Below are positions 9,943 through 20,104 of a DNA stretch of 64,000 bases, piece after piece. Positions within the stretch are counted from its first letter, which is position 1; each line of letters opens with the position of its first letter. The translations under genes and the position numbers were made by a program. A model generated the notes under the pieces. The model did not search any database and was not told the DNA's origin. It saw nothing but the letters and a program-made list of their open reading frames with translations. This DNA comes from Cerioporus squamosus (Eukaryota; Basidiomycota; Agaricomycetes; Polyporales; Polyporaceae). The DNA lies in assembly GCA_022592435.1 (NCBI GenBank), contig JABYQS010000123.1:48795-112794 (forward strand). The letters are read 5' to 3'.

Positions 9943-12304
9943 ATGGCGTCTTCGAAGCGAGTGGAACCACCCACCGTCGCGCAGCCCTGGCGTGCCGCCA
10001 AGAAGGCGAAATTCAAGACTATCGAAACCCCGGACATCCCACAGAACTCTATTGTACGACAAGTTGACCGCATGTCCCTCTCATCGTCAGAAAAGGGTCA
10101 TGTCATCTTCAAGTCTACTCGGCGCAGCATCTACCTCACTCCCGACAACCTCTTCTTGGACTCTGCCCTGGAGAACATCACCAACGACACCCTCGAGACC
10201 ATCATGCAAGACCTACCTGTTGACAAGGCAGAGAACGCAGAAGAGACTGTGACTGTGAAGCAGAAGCGCGAGCGAACGGAACAGCGGGCTTCGGTACGTT
10301 CCTGCCTGGCTATAGGCACCGGTGTCACGATCATACTGAGTTTATGCAAAATAAAGTCCGCGAGTGGATACCTTTGAGAGCTCAAACTCTGGATGAGCTT
10401 CTCTTGTACGAAAACGGTCCCGGAGGCATCACCGAAGACTCGATCTGCCCGCGGTGTTGCAAGAACAAGGCGGTTGTATGGTGTACGGAGTGCGAGGGCC
10501 GTACACTCTGCTGTCCCGACTGTATTGTCGTGGAGCACCAACACCTGCTGCTCCACCGATTGGAGGTATGTACTGTGGCTGTCATCAGCTCTTCGTACTA
10601 GCTGATATCCCGTCTAGCAGTGGACTGATAAGACGTACATCCGAGCCTCGCTCCACGACCAGGGTCTCGTCGTCCAGCTCGGTCACAATGGCTCCGAATG
10701 CCCCAATCCCTCCCACACTACAGGACGTCTTGTAGTGGTCGACATTACCGGTATTCATGAGGTCAATGTGCGATTCTGCGAGTGCATGTGCCTGACAACC
10801 CGCAAGTACGTGCGCGAGTGGGTGCAAGCCTTGCGACGCGGATGGTTTCCGGCGACCACCCACCAACCGGCGACGGCTTTTACTCTGCGGCTTCTCGAAG
10901 TGTTCCACGAGACCAATTTCCAGAGCAAGATTAGCTTATACGACTACTGGCGATCTCTTGAACGCATCACGGATAATTCCGGGACTCGGCCGACTTTGGT
11001 ATGTAGACTCACTGCATTATATCAAAGCACTCTCTGATGGACCTGTCGAGCAGAATCACTATAAGCAATTCTCCCATGTAGTTCGTCTTTGGCGTCATCT
11101 GGTTATGCTAAAGCGCGCCGGGAGAGCACACGATCCTGCCGGCATCGAGGCCACAGAGCCGGGTGGTCTGGCCGTCGAGTGTCTGGCCTGTCCCCACCCA
11201 GGCAAGAATCTTCCTGTTGGTTGGGAGTCTGCTCCTGCAGGCACAAGGTACGTCTGTTTGCTGGCATGTTGCAATCTCATTCTGACAAACCGCTCACGTA
11301 CTCCCGTTAGGTGGCTCTATACTCTCTTCCTCATGCTAGATGCAAACTTCCGTGCGAAGTGCAAGGCTCGAGGTCTCGACAACTACGAGGTCGGCTCAGG
11401 GTGGAGCTACTTTGTCAAGGAGAAGAAGTACCAGGAACATTTGAAGCGACACGGCGTCCAGAAAGAGGTGCGTGTGAGTCACAGCTGAGACATTCGTATT
11501 CTCATCCATACTGCAGGACAACAAGTGTTCCGCAGAGCATAGCGCAATTGTGAACGCCAACATCAAGCATGATGGTTACATTGCATCTGGCGTGGGCGCG
11601 GTCCTCTGTGCGCGGCATGCTCTCGTCCGCAAGAACGGTGTAGGAGACACCCAAAATGGCGAGAAGTGAGTGTTCGCCACTATATAGTGATCCATCCATG
11701 ACTGATGTTCCGCTTTAGGTACGCGAATATGGACTACCTCTTCTTCTCCACCCTCGTCGGCGTTGTCATCATAATTCTGCTGATCTCCTATGATATCGCT
11801 TGCCAGTGGAATCGCAACCTGCTGTCGCGCATGGCGAACTTCCCCGTCGACATGTGGATTGATCTCAGCCGCACGACACTTCGCTTTGCCATCCCCAAGA
11901 AGCATTCCCGCATACACGGAGCAAATCATTCTCGATACTCATTCAACTTCCTCCCCTTTGTTGGGCGAACATATGGTGAAGGCATCGAGTCACATTGGTC
12001 GCACATGAATCCCATAGCTCTCAGTGCTCGCGAAATGAGCCCGGGCGTTCGTCACGAGCATCTCAACGACCACTGGGGTGCATGGAATTGGCAAAAAATC
12101 ATCAGATTTGGTAAGCATGCCTCTACTCTGGGTTTGACGTCCGCTGATCACTCGTTGTTTCACACATTTCTAGGAACCAGCTTTCTCAAGGCCTTGCATA
12201 AAGCCAGAACAATGCACGCCAAGCAGAGGCGTGCATTCCAGGAGTACAGCAGCACCTTCGGCGAGAGCGTCCTGGCAGAATGGGAGAGTCTAGTGAAGAC
12301 GTGA
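9943..12304 (+). pseudogene. KDZ-family transposase gene with CxC2-type cysteine cluster, C-terminally truncated
   Basis: The start is ATG 9943 (MASSKRVEPPTVAQPWRAAK). Exons join at short GT-AG introns, the first at 10294-10340, with others near 10567-10618, 10998-11053, 11247-11310, 11467-11516, 11666-11718 and 12110-12174. Order: basic leader; cysteine cluster (ICPRCCKNKAVVWCTECEG, then CCPDC); DITGIHEVNVRFCEC; the KDZ core with WLYTLFLMLDANFRAKCKAR, YDIACQWNRNLL, a Pro-Lys-x-His region and GEGIESHWSHMNP. These match KDZ (Kyakuja/Dileera/Zisupton) transposases of basidiomycetes. The frame stops at 12304 just after AEWESLVKT. The full-length copy at 57390-61254 continues for several hundred residues beyond the matching point, so the helical C-terminal part is missing here. 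The break coincides with the start of an F-box gene fragment on the other strand. Probably inactive. Confidence 0.85.
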
Positions 12305-12513
12305 GGGTTGACACGGAAGTAGTCGCAGATGGAGTCGAGGTCTTCTATCGACCGTACACAGATGGATGCCATGAGACGACAGCGAGCGCGGGGAAGCCAT
12401 TCGCGACAGGTCAAGGAGCAGCTGCGGAGCGAACGAACATCTCGGCTGAGCTGGTCAATGATGTTCTCCACGATTTTGAGAGGGATGGAAGGCAGCTCTG
12501 TGAGGGTCGACAT
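12303..12513 (-). pseudogene. F-box/WD40 gene fragment (array unit 0): F-box region only
   Basis: From ATG 12513, MSTLTELPSIPLKIVENIID then LRSCSLTCREWLPRARCRLM and SICDYFRVNPH, colinear with the F-box ends of the genes starting at 22667, 29130, 38903 and 46169. Homology stops at about 12303, where the KDZ reading frame ends on the opposite strand. The F-box would normally bind Skp1 in an SCF ubiquitin ligase; with the rest of the protein gone this is a remnant. Its upstream flank (12514 onward) is shared with the other copies, which shows that it heads the first F-box/SOD pair of the array. Confidence 0.8.
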
Positions 12514-13412
12514 GGAGGGAGGAGGATAGAGCGAACGCATGGTATCATGGGGCGCGGTGAACTGACACTGGGGCCTGCTGTGCCTATCATACACGGTTTC
12601 CGCATTCACGAGGCGTGTCTACCTGTCCACGCATCAGCAGCTCTTGCCTGTTCCCTTCCATGTTGCTGGAAGCGTTCGTTCATCTGAGCTTATTATACGA
12701 GTAACGAGCACGATTGGCTCGATTGCTTGACCGTGCCCGAACCGGAACGGAATCACCGCATGAACGCCAACGGATACAAGTCGAAGCTCACGTGTGCGCA
12801 AACGAAGGGCAGCTGCTCGGACACAGGCTGTCCCCTTGGCGGAATTCCATCAACACTTCTGTGGGAAAGGCAGTGTGCACCGCCGGGTGCTTCGTCCGAC
12901 TGGACGACGGGTCGAGTGCAGTCGCTGATCATGAACATGCCAATCGAACTGGACATGCACGTACCCCGGAACCTTCTCTCGGTCCATCTCCGAGTCCTAT
13001 CCGAGAAGAGCTGGAACGATTGAGAGGGTTGGTATTGCGTCGTACCGCGAAGAATCAGGTCGTGTGTTTTCCAGACGTCGTCCAGCTCAGGGATAGGCAC
13101 GGACGCGGTGGAGGTCGAGCCTGGGTGAGCTCGCTCGACCGCGGTTTCCCCGAGCGTGCTGACTCGGACGCAGAGTTTGTCGCCTGTGTACGCAGTTAGC
13201 GAGACAGCTGCGGCACTCTCCACGTTGGCAGCAACTAGGACGTACCTTGCGTACTGAGTTATTGCGTACGCCGTCGAGCGAGAGCACGACGAGACACATC
13301 TGTAGGGGCACCAACGACCTGCAGCCTGCGCAGTCCAGCTCGCGTGAGGGTGCTACCAATCGCGTGAGGGTGCCACCAAGGACGCAGTCGGAGAGCGCGT
13401 CGGGCGAGAGAC
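12514..13412. repeat. Shared 5' flank of the F-box/WD40 genes (unit 0)
   Basis: Matches the flanks at 22668-23400, 29131-30266, 38904-39640 and, inverted, 45590-46168. Shared motifs include GCAGCTGCTCGGACACAGGC and GACATGCACGTACCCCGGAA. The outer part (13150-13412) begins the interspersed repeat found throughout the SOD intergenic DNA. The flank ends at the MITE insertion. Open frames here are not preserved between copies and I do not call them genes. Confidence 0.7.
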
Positions 13413-14008
13413 TAGTGACTTGCAAGTCCCGGCTTGGCCTGAAGCCCGGGGCTTGGGCCCGGCTTCAGACGGCTCGGGCTTTGTAGACCTCCAGGACGAG
13501 CCCCGAAGACGGCTCAGGCCGGGCCTTGGGGCTCGTCCCGGCTCAGGCCGCGGCTTTGGTTGGCTGAAGAGGAGTACTGACAGGGCACGGACTACGGCTA
13601 TTTGGGCGAGTCTCGCGGCACATGTGAGCGATTTCTCGAGTTCAATGTACACACCTGACATGTCAGGGAGTCCCTAAATGTGATTTGGCAGTTCTTCTCT
13701 TGAGCGCGCAGGTTGCTGTGCTTACGGACGCATGTCAAGAGCAGGGGATCCCAGATAGTATGCATGTGAGTCTGGAAAACTGAGTACACGGAGAGTTCTG
13801 ACCCATTCTGACAGGTCATTGGGCTCATCGAGGGCGTGAACGGGACAGCGCTCAAGCCCCGGCCTGACGGCTCGGCTTGGGCTTAATATATTCGCAAGCC
13901 GGGCCCTCAGGCCGTCCAAAGCCGCCACCAAGGCTCGTCTCGTCCCGGCCTGCAGGGTGGCTCGGCCTCACGGCTTGACGGCCTGAGGCCGGGACTTGCA
14001 AGTCACTA
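13413..14008. mobile_element. Non-autonomous hAT-type MITE, 596 bp
   Basis: The ends are perfect inverted repeats beginning TAGTGACTTGCAAGTCCCGG (left 13413; right, reverse complemented from 14008). It is flanked on both sides by CGAGAGAC (13405-13412 and 14009-14016), a perfect 8-bp duplication. The duplicated segment elsewhere in the window has the uninterrupted site at 30259-30266, a direct empty-site control. Subterminal DNA is rich in GGGCTTGG/CCCGGC motifs, and no transposase is encoded. The 8-bp duplication places it with hAT. Its termini differ from those of the hAT at 3120-8340, so another element would have mobilised it. Confidence 0.93.
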
Positions 14009-15869
14009 CGAGAGACGAGGTGTCGAAGGCCCTCGCACACGACGCTGCGTGCAGAGTCGGATGCGCCGAGTCTGTGTGCAGTGAGCGACGGCTGCTGCGT
14101 TCGCAGCAACTAGGACGTACCTTGGTGCGCGGTGCTTAGCTGTGTGCGCCGCCGTGCTCCCGCGTGCTGAGTCAGACGAAGAGTTTGTCGCCTCTGTATG
14201 CAGTTAGGGCGACGGCTGGTGCACTCCGCAGCGACTAGGACGTACCCCGAGTGTTCCAGTACTTACTATTTCGGTCGGTCGTTGTCGGGCAAGAGCACGA
14301 CGAGATACGGCCGGCAACGGTCTGTAGGAGCACCGACGACCTACAGCCTGCGGAGTCGAACTCGCTCAGCCGGCATACATGAGCTCTCCGAAATTACCCT
14401 CCTCCTCCTTGGTCCAACGGCTGCCTGTCGCAGCAACTGTGTCTGAGCGGGAGAAAGGGAATGGGACGGGTAGCGGTTGTCGAGGAACGGACGGCGTGCG
14501 GACGAAAAGGCTAAGCACTCCACGAGCACTGCAAGGCGAGCGTATACGTAGAGTCTGCAAGACAATCGAACCGGTGGCCCGAGAGTATAGAGAGCCAAGG
14601 TGCCGGAGTTGAGGTCGACGTCGCAGCAGAGTCCGCCCAGTACTTGTGTCCTCGCGGGAGACCAAGTTTGTTGAGTCGATGATGCTGGAGTGCTAGTCCC
14701 GTAGCTTGCGTCGCTCAAGAGGGGTGTGGCTGGCTAGTATAACCGCGGCGACGCATCAGGGACTTTCTGTGCGGAGTGACGGAGGGAATCCATACTGACG
14801 GGGTGGACGAGTACGCGTGTGAGGGTCGCATTCGAAGGTGGGTGTCCTCAGCGCAGCCTGTCCACTTGCTGGAGATGAGGTGCAGTGGGCGGGCAGACGA
14901 GACCCGCCGCGGGTTACATAGAGAGAGCCGACGCTTGTATGCGTCGGCCTGCGAGCGTACCGCGCGTCGAGGATGCTACTAAGATAGTCGGAGAGCGCGT
15001 CGGACGAAAGACGGGGCATCGAACGGTCTCGCACACAACGCTGCGTGCTAAGTCGGTCGCCCTGTGTGTGCATCGCTGCGTGCGAAGAGCAGGGGCGGCG
15101 GCACTGACACAGCGCACGGTGGTGTCTAAGAACTTGGCAGCGCCGTAGTAGAGGACACAACGGAGGAAGCTGGTGGGTACTAGTGCTTGGTCCCGGGTTC
15201 GAGACGTCGATGCACTTCGAATGGACTGAGGGATCCGCGCCTAGCATGGCTTACAAGGAGGACCGAGTCACAGCTGGCGTTTAGGCCTACCCGAGGACAG
15301 GTAGATGAGCCACGGATAGTATGTCGGAGAGCGCGTCGGACGAGTGTCGAAGGCTGACGAAGGCTCTCGCTGTGTGCTGAGTCGGACGCAAAGCTTGTCG
15401 CCTGTGTACGCAGTTAGCGAGACGGCTGCGGCACTCTCCACGTTGGCAGCAACTAGGACGTACCTTGCGTGCTTAGATATTTGCGTACGGCGTCGGGGGA
15501 GAGCACGACGAGACACGGCCGGCAACGGCCTGTACGAGTACCGACGACCTGCAGCCTGCGGAGTCGACTCGAGCTCGCGTGAGGGTGCCAAAGAGCGCGT
15601 CGGACGAGAGACGATGCGTCGAGGGTCTCGCGTACGACACTGCGTGCAGAGTCGGTCGCGCATACAGCGAGCGCGACGGCCGCTGCAGCGAGTTGGACGT
15701 TCGCAGCGAGTTGATCATGAACGTATATTGTGCGCCCGCCGTGCTCGCTGCCGCCGCGTCGGTCGATGTCGGGCGAGGGCGAGACATGGCCGGCTCAGGA
15801 GATGCCGGCACGTGTCGGCACGCGCCCTCGTCGTCGCTGCTGCTCTCGCTCACTCTCTCACTGCCCACG
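14009..15869. repeat. Repeat-rich intergenic DNA upstream of SOD A
   Basis: No gene supported. Copies of the interspersed repeat with core ACTAGGACGTACC lie at about 14020-14110, 14170-14370 and 15360-15710. From about 14836 to the SOD gene the sequence is nearly identical to 31077-32060. Long minus-strand frames rich in Arg and Ser here arise from GC-rich repeat DNA. Confidence 0.7.
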
Positions 15870-16647
15870 ATGTCCTTCCTGTCGACCGTCGCCCGCTCTG
15901 CCACCCGCCCTGCCCGCCCCGCCACCCGCGTCCCCGCCGCGTCGCTCTCGCTGGCCGCCCGCGGGGTGCACACGCTGCCCAAGCTCGACTACGCCTATGA
16001 CGTGCGTCCCCCGCCCGCCCGCCCTGCCCCGAGCTGAGCTGACCGCCGCGCACACAGGCCCTCGAGCCGCACATCTCGGGCAAGATCATGGAGCTCCACC
16101 ACAGCAAGCACCACCAGACGTACGTGAACGGCCTCAACGCCGCCGAGGACGCCTACGCCAAGGCCGCCGCCCCCAAGGACCAGATCAGCCTCCAGTCCGC
16201 GCTCAAGTTCAACGGCGGCGGCCACATCAACCACTCCCTCTTCTGGAAGAACCTCGCGCCCCAGGCCCAGGGCGGCGGCGAGCTCGCCGCTGGCCCGCTC
16301 AAGGACGCGCTCGTCGCCGACTTTGGCAGCGTCGACGCGTTCAAGAAGAAGATGAACACCGTCACCGCCGCCATCCAGGGCTCCGGCTGGGGCTGGCTCG
16401 GCTACAACCCCGAGACGAAGAAGCTCGAGATCGTCACGACCGCCAACCAGGACCCGCTCCTCTCGCACGTCCCCATCATCGGCATCGACATCTGGGAGCA
16501 CGCCTTCTACCTCCAGTACCACAACGTCAAGGCCGATGTGAGTCCCACGTGTGCGTCCGAGCGAGCGAGCGAGTGCTGACCTGCCCGCAGTACCTGTCCG
16601 CGATCTGGAACAAGGAGGCCGAGCGCCGCTTCCTCGACGCCGCCTGA
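15870..16647 (+). CDS. SOD2: Mn superoxide dismutase, mitochondrial type (copy A)
   Basis: Converts superoxide to oxygen and peroxide in the mitochondrial matrix. Three exons: 15870-16001, 16058-16537 and 16591-16647; introns of 56 and 53 bases; 222 residues. The N-terminus ([20 protein letters not shown]) is an Arg/Ser-rich, acid-free presequence. The mature enzyme has the metal ligands: His in [14 protein letters not shown], His in [11 protein letters not shown], and Asp and His in [11 protein letters not shown]. The QGSGWGWLG motif and the triple Gly mark the Mn type. The C-terminus reads [18 protein letters not shown], four residues (VINF) shorter than copy C, where [15 protein letters not shown] is canonical. 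This removes part of the conserved C-terminal helix, so folding may suffer. The promoter also differs from those of B and C: the TATA/TGACGT block is replaced. It lies divergently from the F-box fragment at 12303-12513. Confidence 0.95.
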
Positions 16648-16805
16648 GCCGTGCGCGAGGTACTCGCAGAGACGCCGACGGACATGGCTGCGCGCGCGCG
16701 TGCGTGACCTCGCTGCTCGGCATCGTCGTGCACATCCGGGCCCGCGTCGCGTGCGCAGGCTATCAGCGGAGTGCGAAGCGACGCACCAGATGCAACCTCG
16801 ACCTT

Positions 16806-16890
16806 AGGGGGATCTGGAGGGGATATAGGGACAGCGGGATGGAGGGGATATAGGGACAGGGGGTCTGGAGGGGATGAGGGACGGTGAGGG
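16806..16890 (+). repeat. G-rich minisatellite downstream of SOD A
   Basis: Imperfect tandem copies of a 19-27-base unit around GGAGGGGATATAGGGACAG, about three units, grading into further GGAGGG/GATAGGG runs to about 16960. The plus strand has several G-runs that could form quadruplexes. The same array is present at 33068-33152. It begins about 160 bases past the stop codon, so it may lie in the 3' untranslated region or terminator zone. Confidence 0.75.
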
Positions 16891-19800
16891 GTTTAGGAGA
16901 GGGATAGGTGCAGGAGGGGGTGTAGCGACGGTGGTGTGCTCTGGAGGGTATAGCGACAGCGGGGTGGATGCAGTCGCGCAGGGAGAGGGGTGGCGGGCTT
17001 GGAGAGTAGGTCGGCTCGTATGTCTCCGTAGAGCAATATATTTCGTTCGCTCCCCATGTATGTTGGAATGTCTTGCGGTCTCGCGAGATGGAGGGCACAA
17101 GCACTTCGAATTCACGCCTTGGGTCTGGGGCGCACGAGATATATTCTCTACATACTGGCTACGCTACTTACAGACAGAGCACCGCGACACACCCTCCGGA
17201 ATGCACGGGCGCCTATGGACCGGTGCCCTCTGCTTTCGACCACCACCACGACCGTACCGACCTCCTCCTCCGGCCTCTCTCTTTGCGCCGTTTCTGGAGC
17301 TATGCGCACCTGCGCTTCTTCCTGCCACTTCTGGGACTTTGCTGTGCACCCACCGGACGCCGCGAGCAATGCGCGGGGCAAAAACACGTACCGGATACTC
17401 GCTTGCATCCAGCTCCCCGTACAGAGCTAGGAAGACGGAGACGTCGCGGTCGCAGCTGAGAGGTAGCCGCAGTGTTCGCACGTTGCAGGTAAGTCCTTTC
17501 GCTCTCGATCGCAGTCCGGCCGTGCTCGCTGGCAGGCGGCGTCGAGTACGCCCGCCTGCCGTGGGACCAGCATGCGCCCGCGTTCTACGGGCTTCGCGCC
17601 CAGTCCGAGAGCGTAGAGCGTCAGCGGACGTCGTCGCCGTCGCAGCGCGCACGCGCGGTAGCGGAATGCGCGCCCGGGAGGACACCGGTGCGTCCGATTT
17701 CCCGCGAGAGCAGATGTCTTGTGTGTCGCGGGCTAACGGCAGTAAAGCAGTCAGCGCTGCGCAGGACGTACCGGGTAGAATGAACTACGCACCGGGAGGC
17801 GTGGCCAGCGCCGACGTCGCTTTGCGGCCAGCGGGGTGAGGTGAGGTGTCCTCGACGCCTCGGCTCGCGGCTCGCGTGTGACGACGCCCGTCCCAAGTCG
17901 AGGTAGCGTCGGGGTGCGCATCCCGGATCGAGCATGGCCGGCAGAGGTCCAGTTGCCGCGCGTGCGTCCTGCCGAGACGAGACGAGAGACGACGAGCCGA
18001 GACGGTCTGGGAGACGTCGCCGGGCATCGTGCTGGGCTGGTTCTAGAGAGCGTCGCTGTCAGCGCGACGTGCAGCGACAGATAGAGGCTGAGGTACGCGC
18101 CTGCAAGCTGCCAGTCGCAGACGCATCGGCGGCGGCATAAGTCTTGATAGCTGAGGCACAGGTTAGCACTCATAGCGGCGCAGACAGGTTCGGGCTGGGC
18201 GACGTACGCGTGTCGGCCGGAGCCCGTCGCTCGACTTCCTGCTGGAGGGGTCCATAATACGGGCACCCGGTCACGAGGGCCAGAGAGCCAGCCGGGAGGC
18301 GTTACCGGACACCACGCTGCACGGCGGGAGTCGTCGCGGACTTGCTCGTTAAAACGCGCGCTGGGAATATGTTAACAGAGTGCCGCACAGAAATATGTAG
18401 CAACGCGTACCATCTCACCGGGATCGACCTCGACCAGCGCTGGCGGGTGAAGATGAGAACGCGCTGCCTGCTCGAAGGAAAGCGGGAGTTGTATACAGCG
18501 AGTCGAGCGCGGCATGCGTGTCTACGTCGTCCGAGCAGCCGCACCGGATGCCAGCGACATTGGCTGCGCTGTACAACAAAAAGCACGCGCGACACCGGAC
18601 GACGACGGCAACGATGCGTCGACTGCCTCTAGAACGTCGCCGCAAACAGGTCATGTCCTGAGCACCAATCACGGGGCATTGGCGACGGGAGGCTGATGCG
18701 GCAAGATTGGAGATGCGAGGACGACTTGGGTTTGCAGTTGAAGATGCAGGCGCCGCGGCACAAGTGTTCATGGCTGCCAGACAAGGAGGTCAGTACTGAC
18801 AGCGGCGTGAAAGGGTCTCAGGTAAGTGACGTACATGCGCAGGAAATCGGAGAGCAGAGCGGCCGTCGCTCGACTCCCTGCCGGGAGCTGATCCAGGCAC
18901 GCTCCCCTGACACCTGGAGGCCGTCGTACGAGCTGAAGGGCGAGCTGAGACGCGTCCCAGCCGTGGAAGGCATGGTGCACAGACCCGGGGGTGGCTGCCG
19001 TGGACAACGAAGTTCCAGGAGCTGATAAATATATAAGATGTTATCACATCGTCTCGCAGGAACACTGAGCACCACATACCGTCTGGTTGGACTCGACCTC
19101 GACTAGGGCTGCGGGCGGAAAAGAGCTCTGTATGTCGGTCAGGAACGCGCCGCGCACACGAAGATAACTCAGAGTACAGTACAAGGCAGCAGGTCGAGCG
19201 CGTCTGCGACGTCTGGGCAGCCGCGCCGTCTGCGAACGTCGCGAAGCGGATGGAAAGGTTGATTGCGTCGGTACCGCCGCAAGTAGAGGTGACACCGGGC
19301 GACTACGAACGCTTTGTCGACTGCGTCTTGCAAGATCGTGAACGCCACGGCGTCCGTTAGGAAGTGTCGAGCCCGCCGGCCGTATGACCGGGACTCGACG
19401 CCGGGGTGCGTGGGCCGGAGAGGCTAGGACGCGGGGACGAGACTTGCGTGTTGGTGAGTGGCACGTTGCGGGTATGGAGGCTGTTGGGAAGAGTCAGTAC
19501 CGGAAGGCGGGTCGAGCACGACGTGTATGTGTACTTACCTAGAGCCGGAGCGGCTCCCAGCAATGAACAAGTCTTCATCTGTTTGCCCTCGCGAGAGATG
19601 TGCGTGCGCGGAGCAATACATGGCGTGTGGATAGGGCGAAGTACATGCTGGACAGGCGGGAGAGCGAGCGCAAGTCGGGGATGATGGGGGTAAGGAAGGA
19701 AGAGATTGAGTGGCGGGGTGCTGAAGTGACCAGGGAACCCTCCGGGCAGACAAGGGGACAGGCCGGGACAGCTCCAGCTAGCGCACGCTCGTTTCTTGCA

Positions 19801-20104
19801 TGCGACGCGATGCCGCCGGATGTGTCGCAGAGTCATGTAATCGCCGGCGTCGCTAGCGGCGGCGACTCAGTGTGCTAATGCATTACTCTCTGTGAGTGTG
19901 CTGGTGTTCCCTGAATCCCTACTGCCGGAGAATATTCGCCCGCTCGACTCTCAACTCATCGACAACATCAACGCCTCAAGTCATCGTCGATCGCCGAGTT
20001 TCTAACATACAGTACACCGAGGTAAGTAGCCGAGAGCAGCATCCCATACATCGAAGCCTCCTTGTCAGTGCATTCGTACTAACGATCGCGCACCACGGAC
20101 CTAC
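16891..20104. other. Intergenic DNA of the duplicated block, no gene supported
   Basis: About 3.2 kb between SOD A and F-box/WD40-1, almost identical to 33153-36366. Long open frames occur on both strands, but the longest plus-strand one (from 16874) is broken in the twin by a one-base indel near 17094/33356, as expected of non-coding DNA. Consensus donor-like GGTAAGT sites at 17488, 18821 and 20014 on the plus strand leave room for a spliced non-coding transcript, but nothing proves one. Confidence 0.55.

Noticed and set aside
13087..13425. Many Arg/Ser/Cys-rich minus-strand frames in the F-box-SOD spacers (such as MRDRLCTQCR... types)
   Set aside because: They lie in the interspersed repeat, shift frame between copies and carry no domain pattern.
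16874..17839. 321-codon plus-strand open frame behind SOD A
   Set aside because: In the almost identical twin block a one-base difference near 33356 breaks it, and no motif is recognisable.
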